Assembly (NCBI GenBank): GCA_947652605.1
Contig: OX393577.1
Location: 21,827,466 to 21,891,465, forward strand
DNA length: 64,000 nt
DNA from: Elmis aenea
Taxonomy: Eukaryota > Arthropoda > Insecta > Coleoptera > Elmidae
Direction of reading: 5' to 3'
A program made the position numbers and the translations under genes. Below are positions 11,945-23,999 of the stretch, piece by piece (positions within the stretch are counted from its first letter, which is position 1; every line of letters starts with the position of its first letter). The notes beneath the pieces are model-generated. The model made no database searches. It saw nothing but the letters and a program-made list of their open reading frames with translations, and was not told the origin of the DNA.

Positions 11945-12732
11945 ATACATACATTGATTTTTATATGTATAGAAGATTTTTGACCGCTATAATTTTAGCT
12001 TTGCATCAATATAAAATACTACAGGTTTTTATGCGGCGTTGTCAAATAATTTTTTTTTTAATTCTCAAGGTCTTAAGTCTATTTAAAAAATTCTCCTGAA
12101 TTTATTTTTCGAAGTACAGACTTGTAATTTGGCAAGGACATGCAGAAAACATTGGTCTATTCGCTCGATATGAAAAAATTTGAATCACGTATACAGGGTG
12201 TTCATAAATAGTTGGCAACTTCCATGATTTTCAAAAGCTCATAACTCAATTTTTTTAAATGCAAACCCCTGTATTTTCTTATTTCTGTCGTCTCTAAGAG
12301 AGCTTAATTTTTTGTTAAGTATGTCCTGTACCCAAAACTCATACTTTTCGAGATATTCGATATTTTTTCTTCTAATCTTTACTGAAGCAAATAGAGCGTC
12401 GTGGAAAGCGGAAAAACTGACTTTTTACTTCACTTACTTCAAAAACTTGTATAAATTAGCGTTTGAATCAACTTTCTATCTCAAACCGTTTAGCCACAAT
12501 CGACCGATTCTGCACTAATGACTCACCCTGTATAAATTTAATAATTTTTTTAAGTAACTTATTTAATTATATCAAGAAATTTTCTTTTCGAAAAATTGTT
12601 ATTCGAGCGAATAGGCTTTCGATGAACAATTTTTCGGGCAATTGTATTTGAGCAATTTTCTTTCGAGCAATTGTTTTCGAGCAATTTTCACCAAACCATA
12701 CTGTACAGTGTAAATAGATGCGAATGTGTTTC

Positions 12733-15335
12733 CTCGAAAGCTTAGTAGCTCGAATAACAATATTTTGAAAAAAAAATTGCGCGAAATAATGAAATAACTT
12801 ACTTAAACTGAACATAAGATAACAACAAAAAAGTCAGAATCAGCTGTTATGTAGTATGTACTATTTTCAAATATTTATAGTGTTTATCTCAACAACAAAT
12901 TAAAAAACATTCGTAACGTGTACCACATGAGTTTTAAAAAGTTTTACACTTTGTTTTTTTTTTTGTTTTCACAGCCTACTATGTTCATCTTAAAAAAAAA
13001 CAAACTAAAAAACCTTTGTATATTGCGCATTATTGAAAATAACTATATCAACCCTTATATATTTAAAATTAGAACAACATAAGGAATTTAAATAAGTCAT
13101 CGTCAACTACAGCTTCCGTTAAAAAAAAAGGTAAGTTTGTGTCTTAACTTTTTAAACAAATGTAAACAACTTTTTAAGTACATTTAATTATGAATTATTT
13201 ATGCAGGGTGACTCATTACTGCGGGATCGGTCGATTGTGACTAAATGGTTTGAGATAGAAAATTGAATCAAGGGTAATTAAAACAGTTTTTTTTTCTTCC
13301 GAACACGATAAAAATATTTTCATATATACAGGGTGAGTTACTTCTCTGGAACTAATAGCAACTTTTATATTTCAAATACACCCCATTTTTTATTTAATAC
13401 TAGCGATTCCGGAGCCCCTTCGGGGCTCCTTCACTGCTAGATCCCGGCTTGCGCGTAGAATTCTCTTTGCGCGTAAAATTCTTTTTGCGCAAAAAATTAT
13501 CTTTCGTTTGGTGCAATTCCCATGTCCCTAATTGGCTCAGTTCCCGAGATATATCGATTATAACTAAGTCGGTGATAATCAATCGATTGGCTCAATTTTT
13601 ATTTACAATACTCGCAATTGCTTTTCAAAATTGAGAAAATTGCGTCATACTACTCGCGCTTAGCCAGGCGGGTCACTTTTTTTTGGAGGCGATTAATAGA
13701 TCGGTTTAAATTTTATTTACAACACTCGTTATTGCTTTTTAAAGTAGAATAAATATATTCGTAATACTCGCGCTCGGCGCTCGCTCCAAATGCTTCTCAA
13801 ATTCTTTTGCCGAGGTCCGGAGCGTGCACATATTAAAATTCGACCCTTTATACGATTTTACAAAAGAAATCGCGATTTTCGGACACACCTGAGTATTTTT
13901 CATAGATTTTTGAAAAAAGGCTTTCGACGTTCGTTAGTGTGTAGTGCGGGCGCGCGCGACGTAAATACGAACATTTTTGCACGTTTTAATTAATAACGTT
14001 TGCAAACGATTTTTTCCGAGGTCCTGAGCGTGCACATATTAAAATTCGATCCTTTATACGACTCGTCAAAGAAGTTCGCGATTTTAAGACGCCCCCGAGT
14101 ATTTTTAATCGCTCTTTGAAAAAGGCTTTCGACGTTCGTTAGTACGTAGTGCGTGCGCGCGCCTGCGCTTTTTCTCGTTCGTGGTCTGAATTTAACTCGA
14201 AAGTGGGATTGTTTGGTACGTACTTGTCGGGAAGGGCGAGACTATTCCGAATCGGTACGATACATGTGCGAAAAGGTCGAATCGGAGAAGGTTCGAGCGT
14301 TCAAAGGTCACGTCGAATTGTCAAATTGTCAAATTTTGACGAAATTCTCACTCCCGACGACCCGATTTAAATGTTGCGTTTAAGATTTTGGCACGTTTTC
14401 CTCAATATCTTTTCCGGACGATTTTTTTGGGAATTTTCATATAGCCTATCTTTTTCCCATTGTCCTATAGATTGTCTGTGCCAAATTTGGTCAGGATCGG
14501 ATAAATGGTATAAGTATGCATAAAGGACATACATAGGTACATACATACATACATACATTGATTTTTATATGTATAGAAGATTTTTGACCGCTATAATTTT
14601 AGCTTTGCATCAATATAAAATACTACAGGTTTTTATGCGGCGTTGTCAAATAATTTTTTTTTTAATTCTCAAGGTTTTAAGTCTCTATTTAAAAAATTCT
14701 CCTAAATTTATTTTTCGAAGTACAGACTTGTAATTTGGCAAGGACATGCAGAAAACATTGGTCTATTCGCTCGATATGAAATATTTGAATCACGTATACA
14801 GGGTGTTCATAAATAGTTGGCAACTTCCATGATTTTCAAAAGCTCATAACTCAATTTTTTTAAATGCAAACACCTGTATTTTCTTATTTCTGTCGTCTCT
14901 AAGAGAGCTTAATTTTTTGTTAAGTATGTCCTGTACCCAAAACTCATACTTTTCGAGATATTCGATATTTTTTCTGCTAATCTTTACTGAAGCAAATAGA
15001 GCGCCGAGGAAAGCGGAAAAACTGACTTTTTACTTCACTGACTTCAAAAACTTGTATAAATTAGCGTTTGAATCAACTTTCTATCTCAAACCGTTTAGCC
15101 ACAATCGACCGATTCTGCACTCATGACTCACCCTGTATAAATTTAATAATTTTTTTAAGTAACATTTAATTATATCAAGAAATTTTCTTTTCGAAAAATT
15201 GTTATTCGAGCAAATAGGCTTTCGATGAACAATTTCTCGGGCAATTGTATTTGAGCAATTTTCTTTCGAGCAATTGTTTTCGAGCAATTTTCACCAAACC
15301 ATACTGTACAGTGTAAATAGATGCGAATTTGTTTC
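12733..15335. repeat. Tandem segmental duplication, unit 2
   Basis: This is the second copy of 9287-12732 without the hAT element. It lacks the first 58 bases of the CpG-rich element's left end, so this copy has no left terminus. It keeps the right terminus followed by TACTGTAC at 15302-15309. The junction reads GTGTTTCCTCGAAAG, with TTC shared by both sides. That is what an unequal or microhomology-mediated event would leave. Hairpin, short-array and 150-bp repeats are all preserved. Confidence 0.93.
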
Positions 15336-16090
15336 AGCAATCAACGTTTTTCGTAGCCTGTTTCAATTTCTTGCGGTTCATCCAGTCATTTCTTGGGAGG
15401 CCTTCTATTGCGTCTTCCACCTCGTTTTTCCATGTTTTTTTTAGTCTTCCTTTCTTTCTGCGATTTGGTGTATGCCACTTTAATATTTACTTGGCCATCG
15501 TGTTTCATCTATTTTATGAACATGTCCGTACCATTTTAATTTTTTGGCTTCCATGGTTTCTATTATATCAATATCAATATGTCTCTAGTTTCGGTATTTA
15601 TAACCCTAGTAAGTCGACAACAGCATCTTCAATTGTTCATTTCTACAGCCTATCTTAGAAGCGTCCTGTTTATTAATAATCAAGAGCTCAGATCTATAAC
15701 TAGCAATAATTTTACCATCGTTTTATAACTTCTTATTTTTGTATTTCTGGTTAGTTCCTATTCCAGAGTATACTATGCAGCTGCCGTGGGGCCGCGTTCG
15801 CGTCACCTTGTGCAATTTTGCCACACATTTCTTGTTCATTTTGGCCATCACCTAAGTGTCTTACTTGTGTTTTCATGTTTTGTGTCTATCAGCTGTAAAT
15901 TTTGTCCCGTTTCTCCAACTACTAGATATTCAGTTTTAGATGTATTTACTGTCAGCCCCAGCTTATTATATTCTTCATTAAGCTTGCTTTCTCATCTTTA
16001 GCCAAGATAACTTGGTCATCAACAAAATGCGAGCCATATACCTCTCTTCTCCGTTAAATACGCTTATAGGTTTGCACTTTTTTTCAAATT
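15336..16090 (-). pseudogene. Non-LTR retrotransposon RT remnant
   Basis: On the minus strand, from about 16010 to 15340, I can follow broken RT-type blocks. First is DDQVILAKDE, corresponding to the ADD catalytic region. Then come LKLN and LVVGETGQN-like segments. Last is a C-terminal part reading KKLKWYGHVHKIDETRWP and then the GRPKKTW-like region. That order (RT active site, thumb, then the WYGHV...RWP...GRP...W motif) is typical of insect LINE proteins. There are many stops and frameshifts. It lies directly after the tandem duplication. 35345-35860 is another copy of the same C-terminal part. Confidence 0.7.
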
Positions 16091-16206
16091 TTTTAGGACT
16101 CCTATATATTATTAGCAATGTAGGTGCAATATAGGCAATTCATTTATTAATTAAACTAATTTATATCAACAATTTTAATCCTCCTGTTAGGCTTAGCACT
16201 CATCAC

Positions 16207-16433
16207 TAGGGGTGGGCGATAAATCGATATATCGGAATATCGATATATCGATATATCGACATATCGGAATATCGATATATCGATATATCGATATTCCGAC
16301 ATTCCGACATATCGATATTTTAAGGGCGAGAAGCTTTTTTTTTTAAGGTCACCAGTCTCTTTTTTCACTTTTTTACCAACTTTTTTAGCTTCGCGCCGCT
16401 TTTATATCGAAATTTGGATATCGCCCACCCCTA
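16207..16433. mobile_element. Short hAT MITE with CGATATAT ladder
   Basis: Ends are TAGGGGTGGGCGATA and, on the right, TATCGCCCACCCCTA, a perfect inverted pair. The 8-bp repeat CTCATCAC flanks it exactly at 16199-16206 and 16434-16441. The left half is an array of CGATATAT and CGGAATAT palindromes. At 227 bp it has no coding room. Its undamaged ends and target site suggest a recent insertion. Confidence 0.95.
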
Positions 16434-16441
16434 CTCATCAC

Positions 16442-18107
16442 CTATTATTGCCTGTATAAGTGGTAAAATGTAGCCAAAATACGAGCAAAATGAGCTAATG
16501 TAGTTGCAAACAAATGTGCAAAATATGAACAAGAGACTTGGTGTTAGATTTCGCTGTTGAAATACGTCTGCTTCACATTCATCCGTCCAGGAAGTGAAGT
16601 TAAATTAATGATGTTAATAGAACCGTACTCCGAACCATTACCTATGTCCAGGCAAGTTCTGCAGGTGCGTCAACGTTAGTTAAAACGAAAATTTTTATTT
16701 GGTGACGACCACAAATCAACCAACAACACTTAACACAAACGACAAATCCCATAAATTAAGTTTATATAGCAAATTAAAAGTAGCGGAATTATTGTAGAGA
16801 AAGGAGGGTACAGTAACATATAAAGGTGTTAGTTTTACAAAAACGTCCACGCACATCATTTAATACAACCCACAGACAGCAAAAACCATAAATTATAAGC
16901 CCATAACATCAAGATAATCACGAGTTTACCAACACCATATAAATTAGAAAGTTGAGAAGGATAACAGACTCAGGCTGTAATTAATAAATTCAATAACAAT
17001 AATAAACGGTTTACCTGTTCAACTTATGGTCGAAAAAATTGTTTGAGGAATAATAAACACAATAGCAGAGCCACGCAAGTACATATGATACAGCCTGGTT
17101 AGACACAAGGTGTTTTAAATTGTATTAAAGAACTTTTAGAAGGAATTTATAAACTTATTATAAAATGAAGAGTTCAGATAAACACGTCCTGAAATGTTCT
17201 CTAAAGAGTCCAAAAATTTTAATTGCAATTATTTTTAAATCCATATCTAATCAACATTTTAAGGCGTAGGAAAAGTTTGGTGCATCGTTTATTATTTGTT
17301 AAAGCTTTTTATATCAAATCACTTAATTTCTTAGTAGTAATTTTTAATTTCCAATGAGGTTTCTTTAACTCCAAAAAAGCCAGAAGTAAATATTCTACGG
17401 AAAAACTTCGTTTCCGGGTTTGGAACCGAAGATTGAATCTTACTAAGGTTCGATATGATTTTAACATAATAATTATTGATGTAAATACTTAAATATTTTT
17501 TGTACGTCTGTTGTTATCACTCTTCTAACTGCAATTATATCATATCAAGGAATCAATATCACTTTTAAACAAGAACAGGTACTATCCGATTGGAATACAA
17601 GCTGCTTCATTACAGGGTATTTTGTTTTTTATAAATCTTCTAAGTATAGTTATCAGCAGGCAACTTAATTAAATCTATGATTGGTAATGTTGCTGCTGAG
17701 CAAGTTAGAGCAAGCAACAATTTTGTTATTCAATTAGGTTCATTGGAATTATTTGTAAAGCAAACATTTCAACATCTAGTGTATATTTCATTACTAATGA
17801 AACAGGTAACTGGTTTGAGCAAAAACATCATGTATGTATGTAGTTACAAATAATACTAAATTAAACCGAACAAACAAATTGGTACTAGTAGAGCATTCGT
17901 TCAACAAAAAGTATTTAAATAATTTTGATAAAGTTAAAATAGTATACGAGAAACAAATATCATACGAGCATTACAAAAAAGAAACGAAATTTTTTTAAAT
18001 GTAAAAATTTCTGTTTAATTGGAGAAAAAGGTTGCAGTTTAGACACTAGCTGAATTAACGATACGATAAATTAACGTTTTTAAAAACTTATATTCTTTTA
18101 GATAAAC
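16442..18107. other. No gene seen
   Basis: AT-rich sequence with no recognisable coding frame, RNA gene or element ends. Confidence 0.45.
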
Positions 18108-18115
18108 GTCATTGC

Positions 18116-19363
18116 CATGGCTCGAAACCGAGAAAAAAATTGGTTAACGGTTAACCGAAATTGAAATTTTATAACGGTTTTGGTGCAAAATAAGTTTTTT
18201 TTTCGAAGAAAAACGGTTTTTGACAATATTTAGATTAGGAATGCAACGTATAAAAAGATATTATTTGTTTGTAATTTTATAATATATGTGCAATCAAGCG
18301 TTCAGTGATGACTTCTGGTAAACTATTCGCATTTAATACAGATCTTGTATTTTTACTTTCGCCATACGTAGTACGAAGAAAGTATTGGAACGCGAAAATG
18401 TTCGAAATCCAGATTTCGATGGATATACAAGTTTTGAGGTTCCCTGAACCCGTTTTGACTATTTTTGCGATGACGTCCGTGTGCGTGTATAGGCGTGTGT
18501 GGGTATGTTCCAGACGTTAAAAATTAACATTTTTGACATGAGTTATCGATAGCGCCCTCAAAAGTATATTCCAAAGTGCGTGCATACATTTGATTTTTTA
18601 AATAATAACTTATATAAGTTATATACTTAAGTTAAAACGACAATCCTAAATTACATAAAAACGGTGATAGATAAAAAAATCTGTTTATGTAGGATTGTAG
18701 TCTATAAAAGGTCTATAAAAAGCCCTCACAACTTTTTTTGGTAAATTTTATAATTACGATTTTATTTACAAAATTCAAAATTTTTAAATGTTTTTTCGAA
18801 AACGGCTCCGACAATTTTTTTCAAGTTTTAGTATGTTAAAGAGTTTATTTTTCTAAATAAAATGCCGTTTGTCACAACTCTCTTGGTATTCTGTGAAAAA
18901 AGTTATGATTTTTTTTAAATTTCGAAAATATTTTTTAAAAGCTGTGGCTGTTTATATTCATAAACATTCGCATGGAACGTCATTTTGACAGACGTCATTT
19001 ACGTCATGTTAAGAGACGTCATTAACAAAAATTAGGTTATGTAAGGTCTACATAACCTCATTGTAGAGCACCTGGAGCAGCACTTTAAACTTTTTTTACC
19101 CACTAGTACACAATCACACATACGAACATAAATACAATATCTATGGCGAAAGTCATTTGGTGACCACACCAGTTTATTTTAAAGTAATTTTTATTTAAAA
19201 AAAAGATGAAAAAAACGGTTTTTAATTATTTTGGTTAAAGTTTGCCGTTTTTTTTGCCATTACAAATAACGGTTTCAGTTTCGGTTAAAAATCACTTTTA
19301 CGAACAAAAAATAACGGTTAACCGGGTTTTTAACCGGTTTTAAAAAACCGGTTTCTTGCCCTG
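18116..19363. mobile_element. hAT element with GAAACCGGTT-type ends
   Basis: Ends are CATGGCTCGAAACCGAG and, as reverse complement of the right, CAGGGCAAGAAACCGGTTT. They are flanked by GTCATTGC (18108-18115) and GTCATTAC (19364-19371), an 8-bp duplication with one change. Repeated AACCGTTA/TAACGGTT and AACCGGTT palindromes fill both ends. There is no transposase; most of the interior is another inverted-repeat element at 18355-19153. A terminal fragment of the same family is at 37283-37430. Confidence 0.85.
18355..19153. mobile_element. Nested element with ACTTTCGCCATA ends
   Basis: ACTTTCGCCATA at 18355-18366 is matched by its reverse complement TATGGCGAAAGT at 19142-19153. I cannot see a clear target duplication, so the superfamily is open. 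The interior has three ACGTCA-type motifs at about 18984-19022 and no recognisable protein. A 71-codon frame at 18305-18520 crosses the left boundary and is therefore not a real gene. Confidence 0.55.
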
Positions 19364-19371
19364 GTCATTAC

Positions 19372-21260
19372 CAAAGATAATGGTTAAACAATAAATAAAT
19401 AGATTAAAGAAGAGATTTTTGGTGATACATAAGGTGAGTGACTTTTAACTAAACTTTTTACGATCACAAATCACCTAAACATTTTTAACATTATTTAATA
19501 ATTAATAGTTATTGACCTTATTTGCCAAGTCATAAAATCGAATTTCTGGATTTTTTTCTGCATTATGAGGAATAATTAGTAATTCCTAATATTTTCTTAT
19601 TAAATCTAAATCTAAAATTTAAACTTTTTTTGTGTAAAGTATTCAAAAGCGAACCAAACAAAACGCTATTTTAGTAATCACAAAATAAATATTTATAAAA
19701 TTTACAGTTTTATAATGTCTTATTGCTCTTTATGTAGCGGTTATATATTTCCGAGTAGTTCTTTAATGTTTTCTTTATTTTTTCTATTTTAAAAAAAAAT
19801 ATGTTTTTGATCTACGAAGCTTTTGCCTAAGATACAATATTATTATCAACGTATAGACTTTGGTTAAAGGAGTGCTAAGCATCCCATGAGGTTGCGTTAT
19901 TAGAGTTATTCATTGCCCATTGTGTTTCAATAAAAATTTATCGTCGTTTAATTTACCTGTAATTACACAGACCTAAAGTGTAGGTTGCGATATTTGTTTA
20001 CGTGTGCTACAAACATTATTATTTTTTGTGTTTGTTTGCGTTGAGAGAAACCGCCATTGTATTTCATTATTTCTTTCTTTCTTGTTGTTATGGGGAATTT
20101 TATATGAGACTGATTCTTTCCCTAACATATTCTAATCGTATGTTTACGATTGGACAACCGCAGAAGCCCGTACTAGCATGAAATATTCGAGAAGTATTGA
20201 ACAGAATTGTAATATTTTGATGGTTAACTACCATTAAATTGTAAAGATTCGCGTTCTTGGTTGGGAAAATTGCGAGCTAAGATCAAAAGATGTAATTTTG
20301 TGCTGGTTTAAATTGGTACAACGTTGCAAAGTCGTACGTTATAAAAGACTTGCTTTTTCTTTATGTGTTTTGCATGTTTTCTGAAATGTAGTTAATCTCG
20401 TTTCAGTACAGATTTACAAAAAAAAAATTAATTACAAGGGTTAAATTAAAGGCTGTTCAAATCCAAAGGTTATTTATGCGCTTGCAATTAAACTACGTGT
20501 CTTAATTTATTGTTTCCGTTGTTATTAATAAAATTAAGTTTTTATCAACGATTTTTTTGTGTTAGTACATACATTCTTGCGCGGTACGAACAATGCGCTT
20601 GCTGTTTTTTTATTCCTGTTTTTCGCCGCGTATTTACATATAAAGGAACTTTTGAAGCGTGAAAGACTAAGAGTTTTTAAACATGAAAAATAATAATTTT
20701 TCTACACCATCTGCGGCCCGATCACATGTAAGTCCGTTGCCGCTGTATCCTTGCGCTGTAATTTGTTTATCTCGGCAATCTTAACATAAATTCTGTTGTT
20801 CTTGACTTTAACTACCTGACCTCACACCCTTATTTCCAACTTTTTAACCGACCACAGCTAATTTAAGTCAAAAATGGGTACAAAACTGTGGATTTATTAG
20901 TGGACGTCCGTTCCTACCAATGAGTAGATGCAATAGAGATACTAAAGTGTACGATGTGTTTCAATTCAATACTCACCCTTGGCATATCCTGTTCCGATAT
21001 CTGTTGGAATAAAATAAATTTCAACAAAACATTAAGTTTTAATCAGTTTGTGTCACAATAACCCGGTTTTACGGCTTTTTTGTGAGAATTAATTGAATAT
21101 TGAATTTATGAATGAATTATTTTGCGTTTGATTATAATGTTGTGTGTGTATTGCCAAAGCTAAAATAGCGTCCGGTAACAAAAAATAAAACAAATAAGTG
21201 TGCAAGCTAGTATTCGTATAATTAAAATAAATTTTAATAATCATGGACAAACACCGAAGT
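19372..21260. other. No gene seen
   Basis: AT-rich sequence with no recognisable coding frame or element ends. Confidence 0.45.
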
Positions 21261-21289
21261 CATTATTATAAACTTCCGAAAAAAACTGC

Positions 21290-21900
21290 ATATCCGAGTA
21301 AGTTGCATGATAAAAATGACGAGCATAGATAAAATGATAAAATTGTTACGGAAAATGAAGCAGGAGATGAAGACAGAATGAAAGAATTAGTAACAGAGAA
21401 GTAAGAAAATAACAGAGGAAAATTTAAAGAAGAGATTTTACAATTAAAACGGAAAAATGAGAAGCTGAAGCAGGATAACGCAAACTTAACAAAAGAGGAG
21501 GGCAAAACTAGTAAAGAGTTACAGAATGCGGCAAGCAGAAGAGAGCAACTAGAAAAGAAAGCGGAAAATAACATAAATAGTGACAGGTCTACCCATTACT
21601 GCAACAGACTCCAAGGCCTTACAGCAAACAATGAATAAGTTTCTGGATCAACATTTGACTGTTGAGACGCAGATTAAAAGAACTTGTCTGGTAGAACTAA
21701 ATAGCCAAAGGAACAAGGAACTAATCATGGCAAAAAAGTCGAGACTGAAAAATGTTTAAAAAAGTCGAATATTTATCAATAATAATTTAACAAAGATGGA
21801 AAGGCAGTTCAGAATACGGAAAGAGAGTGATAATAATGTCAAAGTGGGATTTAACATTTATATTTATAATTGAAGGGGAGGAATTGAAAAAGGACAATGA
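21290..21900 (+). pseudogene. LINE ORF1-type remnant
   Basis: A charged, coiled-coil-like segment (KEEILQLKRKNEKLKQDN, then TSKELQNAASRREQLEKKA) is followed, after a frame change, by IVTGLPITATDSKALQQTMN, a segment around KRTCLVELNSQRNKEL, and KSRIFINNNLTKMERQF. A coiled coil followed by an RRM-like fold with the motif 'IFINxxLT' is typical of the first ORF of insect non-LTR retrotransposons. That protein binds the element's RNA and acts as a chaperone. Several stops and at least two frameshifts make it a pseudogene. I do not see an RT domain next to it. Confidence 0.7.
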
Positions 21901-22006
21901 AAGGCAAACTTAGATAGGGAACTTGGGATGGCTAACAGAAATAATGACCAGGCTGTGATAAAGAATATGAGAATCGAAAATTATAAACCTCTACACCAGG
22001 CATGTC

Positions 22007-22100
22007 CAAATTTTGACCCGCGGGCCACTTGTGGCTCAATTTAAGATTTTGTGTGGCCCTTTCGAGGACTAACCAATACATCATACATAACGGCGCGCAC
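22007..22100. mobile_element. hAT terminal fragment
   Basis: CAGGCATGTCCAAATTTTGA followed by CCCGCGGGCCAC and GTGTGGCCCTTTCGAGG resembles the 'CAGGGGTGTCCAAA...GGCC' ends of Charlie-type hAT elements. I find no matching right end, so it is a truncated end only. Confidence 0.5.
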
Positions 22101-22449
22101 TTTAAACAATTTAAATAATTATTTATCTGGTGTTTTAAATTTATTGTCCTTTCGTTATTTTATTTGACCTATAAAATGTTGGGTCACTTTGATTTATATT
22201 ATAATTTCAATTGTTTTTCAGAGCATTCTCGATTTTATCAATTATTTACACAAATTTTAAAATTTCAACAAGTTTTTTGAAAGAAAAAAGGTATGTTGGT
22301 TACCAATCTGAAAAGTTAATTTTTTTGTCTGTCTGATGGTGTAAAAATCCAATATGGCGGCTATAAGAAATAAAAAAGTTGACTATCGCAACTTGAAATC
22401 TAGAAGGCTTAGAAAATTTCTGTTGACGTCATCAAACCCAGGACGGTCA

Positions 22450-22692
22450 AAAACATAAAGTTACCAAGTTTAAATGAAATAGCGTCAATGGTAGGGAAGA
22501 TAATAATATGTTTCTAAAATCACATTTTTCAGTTTTTTTGTAATAAATCAAAAACGAATCAAAATATCCAGGATTTCTTTTCAGATTCTTAATCGCCATA
22601 AAAATGTGCAACTTTTCTCTAATTTAACCGACCTTGTATCTCTTACCGTTTCTAAGATAGCAATGGTGAGCATCGAAAAAAGCACCACCCTG
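22450..22692. mobile_element. Right end of a TA-type CAGGGTG element
   Basis: The sequence ends CACCACCCTG followed by TA. It carries the same kind of subterminal phrase as the foldback elements: TTTAACCGACCTTGTATC, then a segment around TAGCAATGGTGAGCATCG. The left arm is absent, so the boundary at 22450 is approximate. Confidence 0.5.
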
Positions 22693-22699
22693 TATACGA

Positions 22700-23990
22700 G
22701 TATTATTAATTGGCAATTTTTTTTTGTATAAAATGGCAATTTTTTAACAATTCTATTAAATTTTAATTTTTCCAAATCGGATCCTATTATACCTTTTGGT
22801 GTCGATGTATGTTTTCCATTTTCGGATTATATTGTAGAAACTGTAACATTTAATATAACATTGTAATGCGTAATGAGGTCGATCGTATTTTTTTAATATT
22901 TTTTATTTGTATTGACAAACATATGATAGGCTTCTGGACAGAGCAAAGCTAAAACAAATTGTTACGTTTCAAAAATTAGCAACAGCGTTTAATATTTGCG
23001 TATCTAGTGGTAGGCAGAAAATTAATAACAGGTAGCTCATAACCTGCTTTCGCTATTTCATTATGATTCACCTGCTACTCCTAACGGAGAGTTGTAGTCA
23101 GTAGCATTTAAAATACAAATTAAATTCAAAACTTTTGCCATATGTTACATATTAAGAAGTCTCCTCGCAAAAACCGAACCGTATCAAGTAAAAAATAGTG
23201 CTTGCAACTGTAAATTAAAAAACTGAAATGTGTATGCCTTCGTGGGCAATACACCTGCTTTGAAATATTAATATTAATGCCTTAAAAAAACGATTGAATT
23301 TATTGAACAAGGCGACTTAATTTCATTTGAATATTATGCATATCACACCCGATATTTCAATGTGATTGTCTTCTGAACGTATGCGTGTTGTAGGCAGCTA
23401 CCTCGCCCACTGTTCTGGTTTGATCCCCAGCTGAGAGCCAAATGTGATGTGATATTTTTATATTTTTAACGTTGGTATTTCATAATTCTATTCCCGGTAA
23501 CATTCACACGCTTAAATCAGAATACAAACAGAAAGATTTCGGATTTGTGACCATAATAGTAAAATAATTTAGTATAAAGAAAGGAATTTTAAAGATAATT
23601 TATTTTTACTACGGTTGTTAAAACGGATTTGAATTATTTTAGTAAAATCCAATAATCCATCCATGTTAGTGTAGTGTAAATTTTTAAAAGGCTCAATTTT
23701 TTTTTAGTTAATGTTCTTCGGCAACAAACGTGACCAAAATATTTAAGTTTTACATATTTTATTAATTTGTAGAATGCATTGAAAATAAATATATTTTTCC
23801 TACCCTTGAAATGTGTAGTTTAAAACAGTAAAAGTTCTATTAGGATATTTACTGAAACATATGGTGCTGTTTGATATTATCAATGTTCAAAGCCATACTT
23901 TGCATTTTACTAGTGATGTTTCAACCTCATTATGCCTTCTTTGTAGACCGATTCTTCGATATCTGAAAAAAAAAAACTTCTATAGCCTCT
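22700..23990. other. No gene; weak tRNA-like block near 23390-23445
   Basis: Mostly featureless AT-rich sequence. At about 23394-23440, GTAGGCAGCTACCTCGCC followed by GGTTTGATCCCCAGC resembles the A and B boxes of a tRNA-derived SINE, but the B box has a T for the usual C and no tail or target duplication is seen. Confidence 0.25.
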
Positions 23991-23999
23991 TTACTGATA

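Larger units (their letters stand above)
9761..12530. mobile_element. Inner CAGGGTGACTC inverted-repeat element
   Basis: The left end CAGGGTGACTCATTACTGCG and the reverse complement of the right end CAGGGTGAGTCATTAGTGCA align for about 65 bases, through the GATCGGTCGATTGTG segment. The right side is followed by TA; the left is preceded by TG, probably a mutated TA. This looks like a TA-type element sitting inside the outer 8-bp-TSD element and carrying most of the CpG-rich core. Two further CAGGGTG starts lie within it, at about 9890 and 12195, so more nesting is likely. Confidence 0.6.
9229..12698. mobile_element. CpG-rich DNA element with complex ends, unit 1
   Basis: The ends are GGGTTGCGGAAAATTGCTC and, as reverse complement of the right end, TGGTTTGGTGAAAATTGCTC. 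The exact 8-bp repeat TACTGTAC flanks them at 9221-9228 and 12699-12706. Both ends hold several copies of an AATTGCTCGAAAA-type motif. A second inverted pair, CAGGGTGACTCATTA..., lies inside at 9761 and 12530. The core is CpG-rich, with GCGCGC runs and a roughly 150-bp direct repeat. No transposase is recognised. An 8-bp duplication fits hAT, P or Merlin elements, but the ends do not start with the usual CA/TA, so the superfamily is open. It is about 2.63 kb without the hAT insertion at 11114. Confidence 0.75.
9287..12732. repeat. Tandem segmental duplication, unit 1
   Basis: This unit is repeated head to tail as 12733-15335, at a constant offset of 3443 bases up to the hAT insertion and 2603 after it. 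The difference of 840 is the hAT element (831) plus its duplicated 8 bases, plus one. The unit begins inside the left end of the CpG-rich element (TTCCTCGAAAGC) and ends 26 bases beyond the right target duplication (GATGCGAATGTGTTTC). The three bases TTC are shared by both breakpoints. I see only scattered differences between the units, so the duplication is recent. Confidence 0.93.

Noticed and set aside
18982..19030. Cluster of three ACGTCA-type sites as a regulatory element
   Set aside because: They lie inside a transposable element and may simply be internal repeats; no gene is nearby to regulate.
21266..21574. Minus-strand 102-codon hydrophobic open frame
   Set aside because: It is the complement of the coiled-coil LINE ORF1 remnant on the plus strand.
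23390..23445. A second tRNA-derived SINE
   Set aside because: The B box has a mismatch at a conserved position, and no tail or target duplication is visible; kept only as a weak note.
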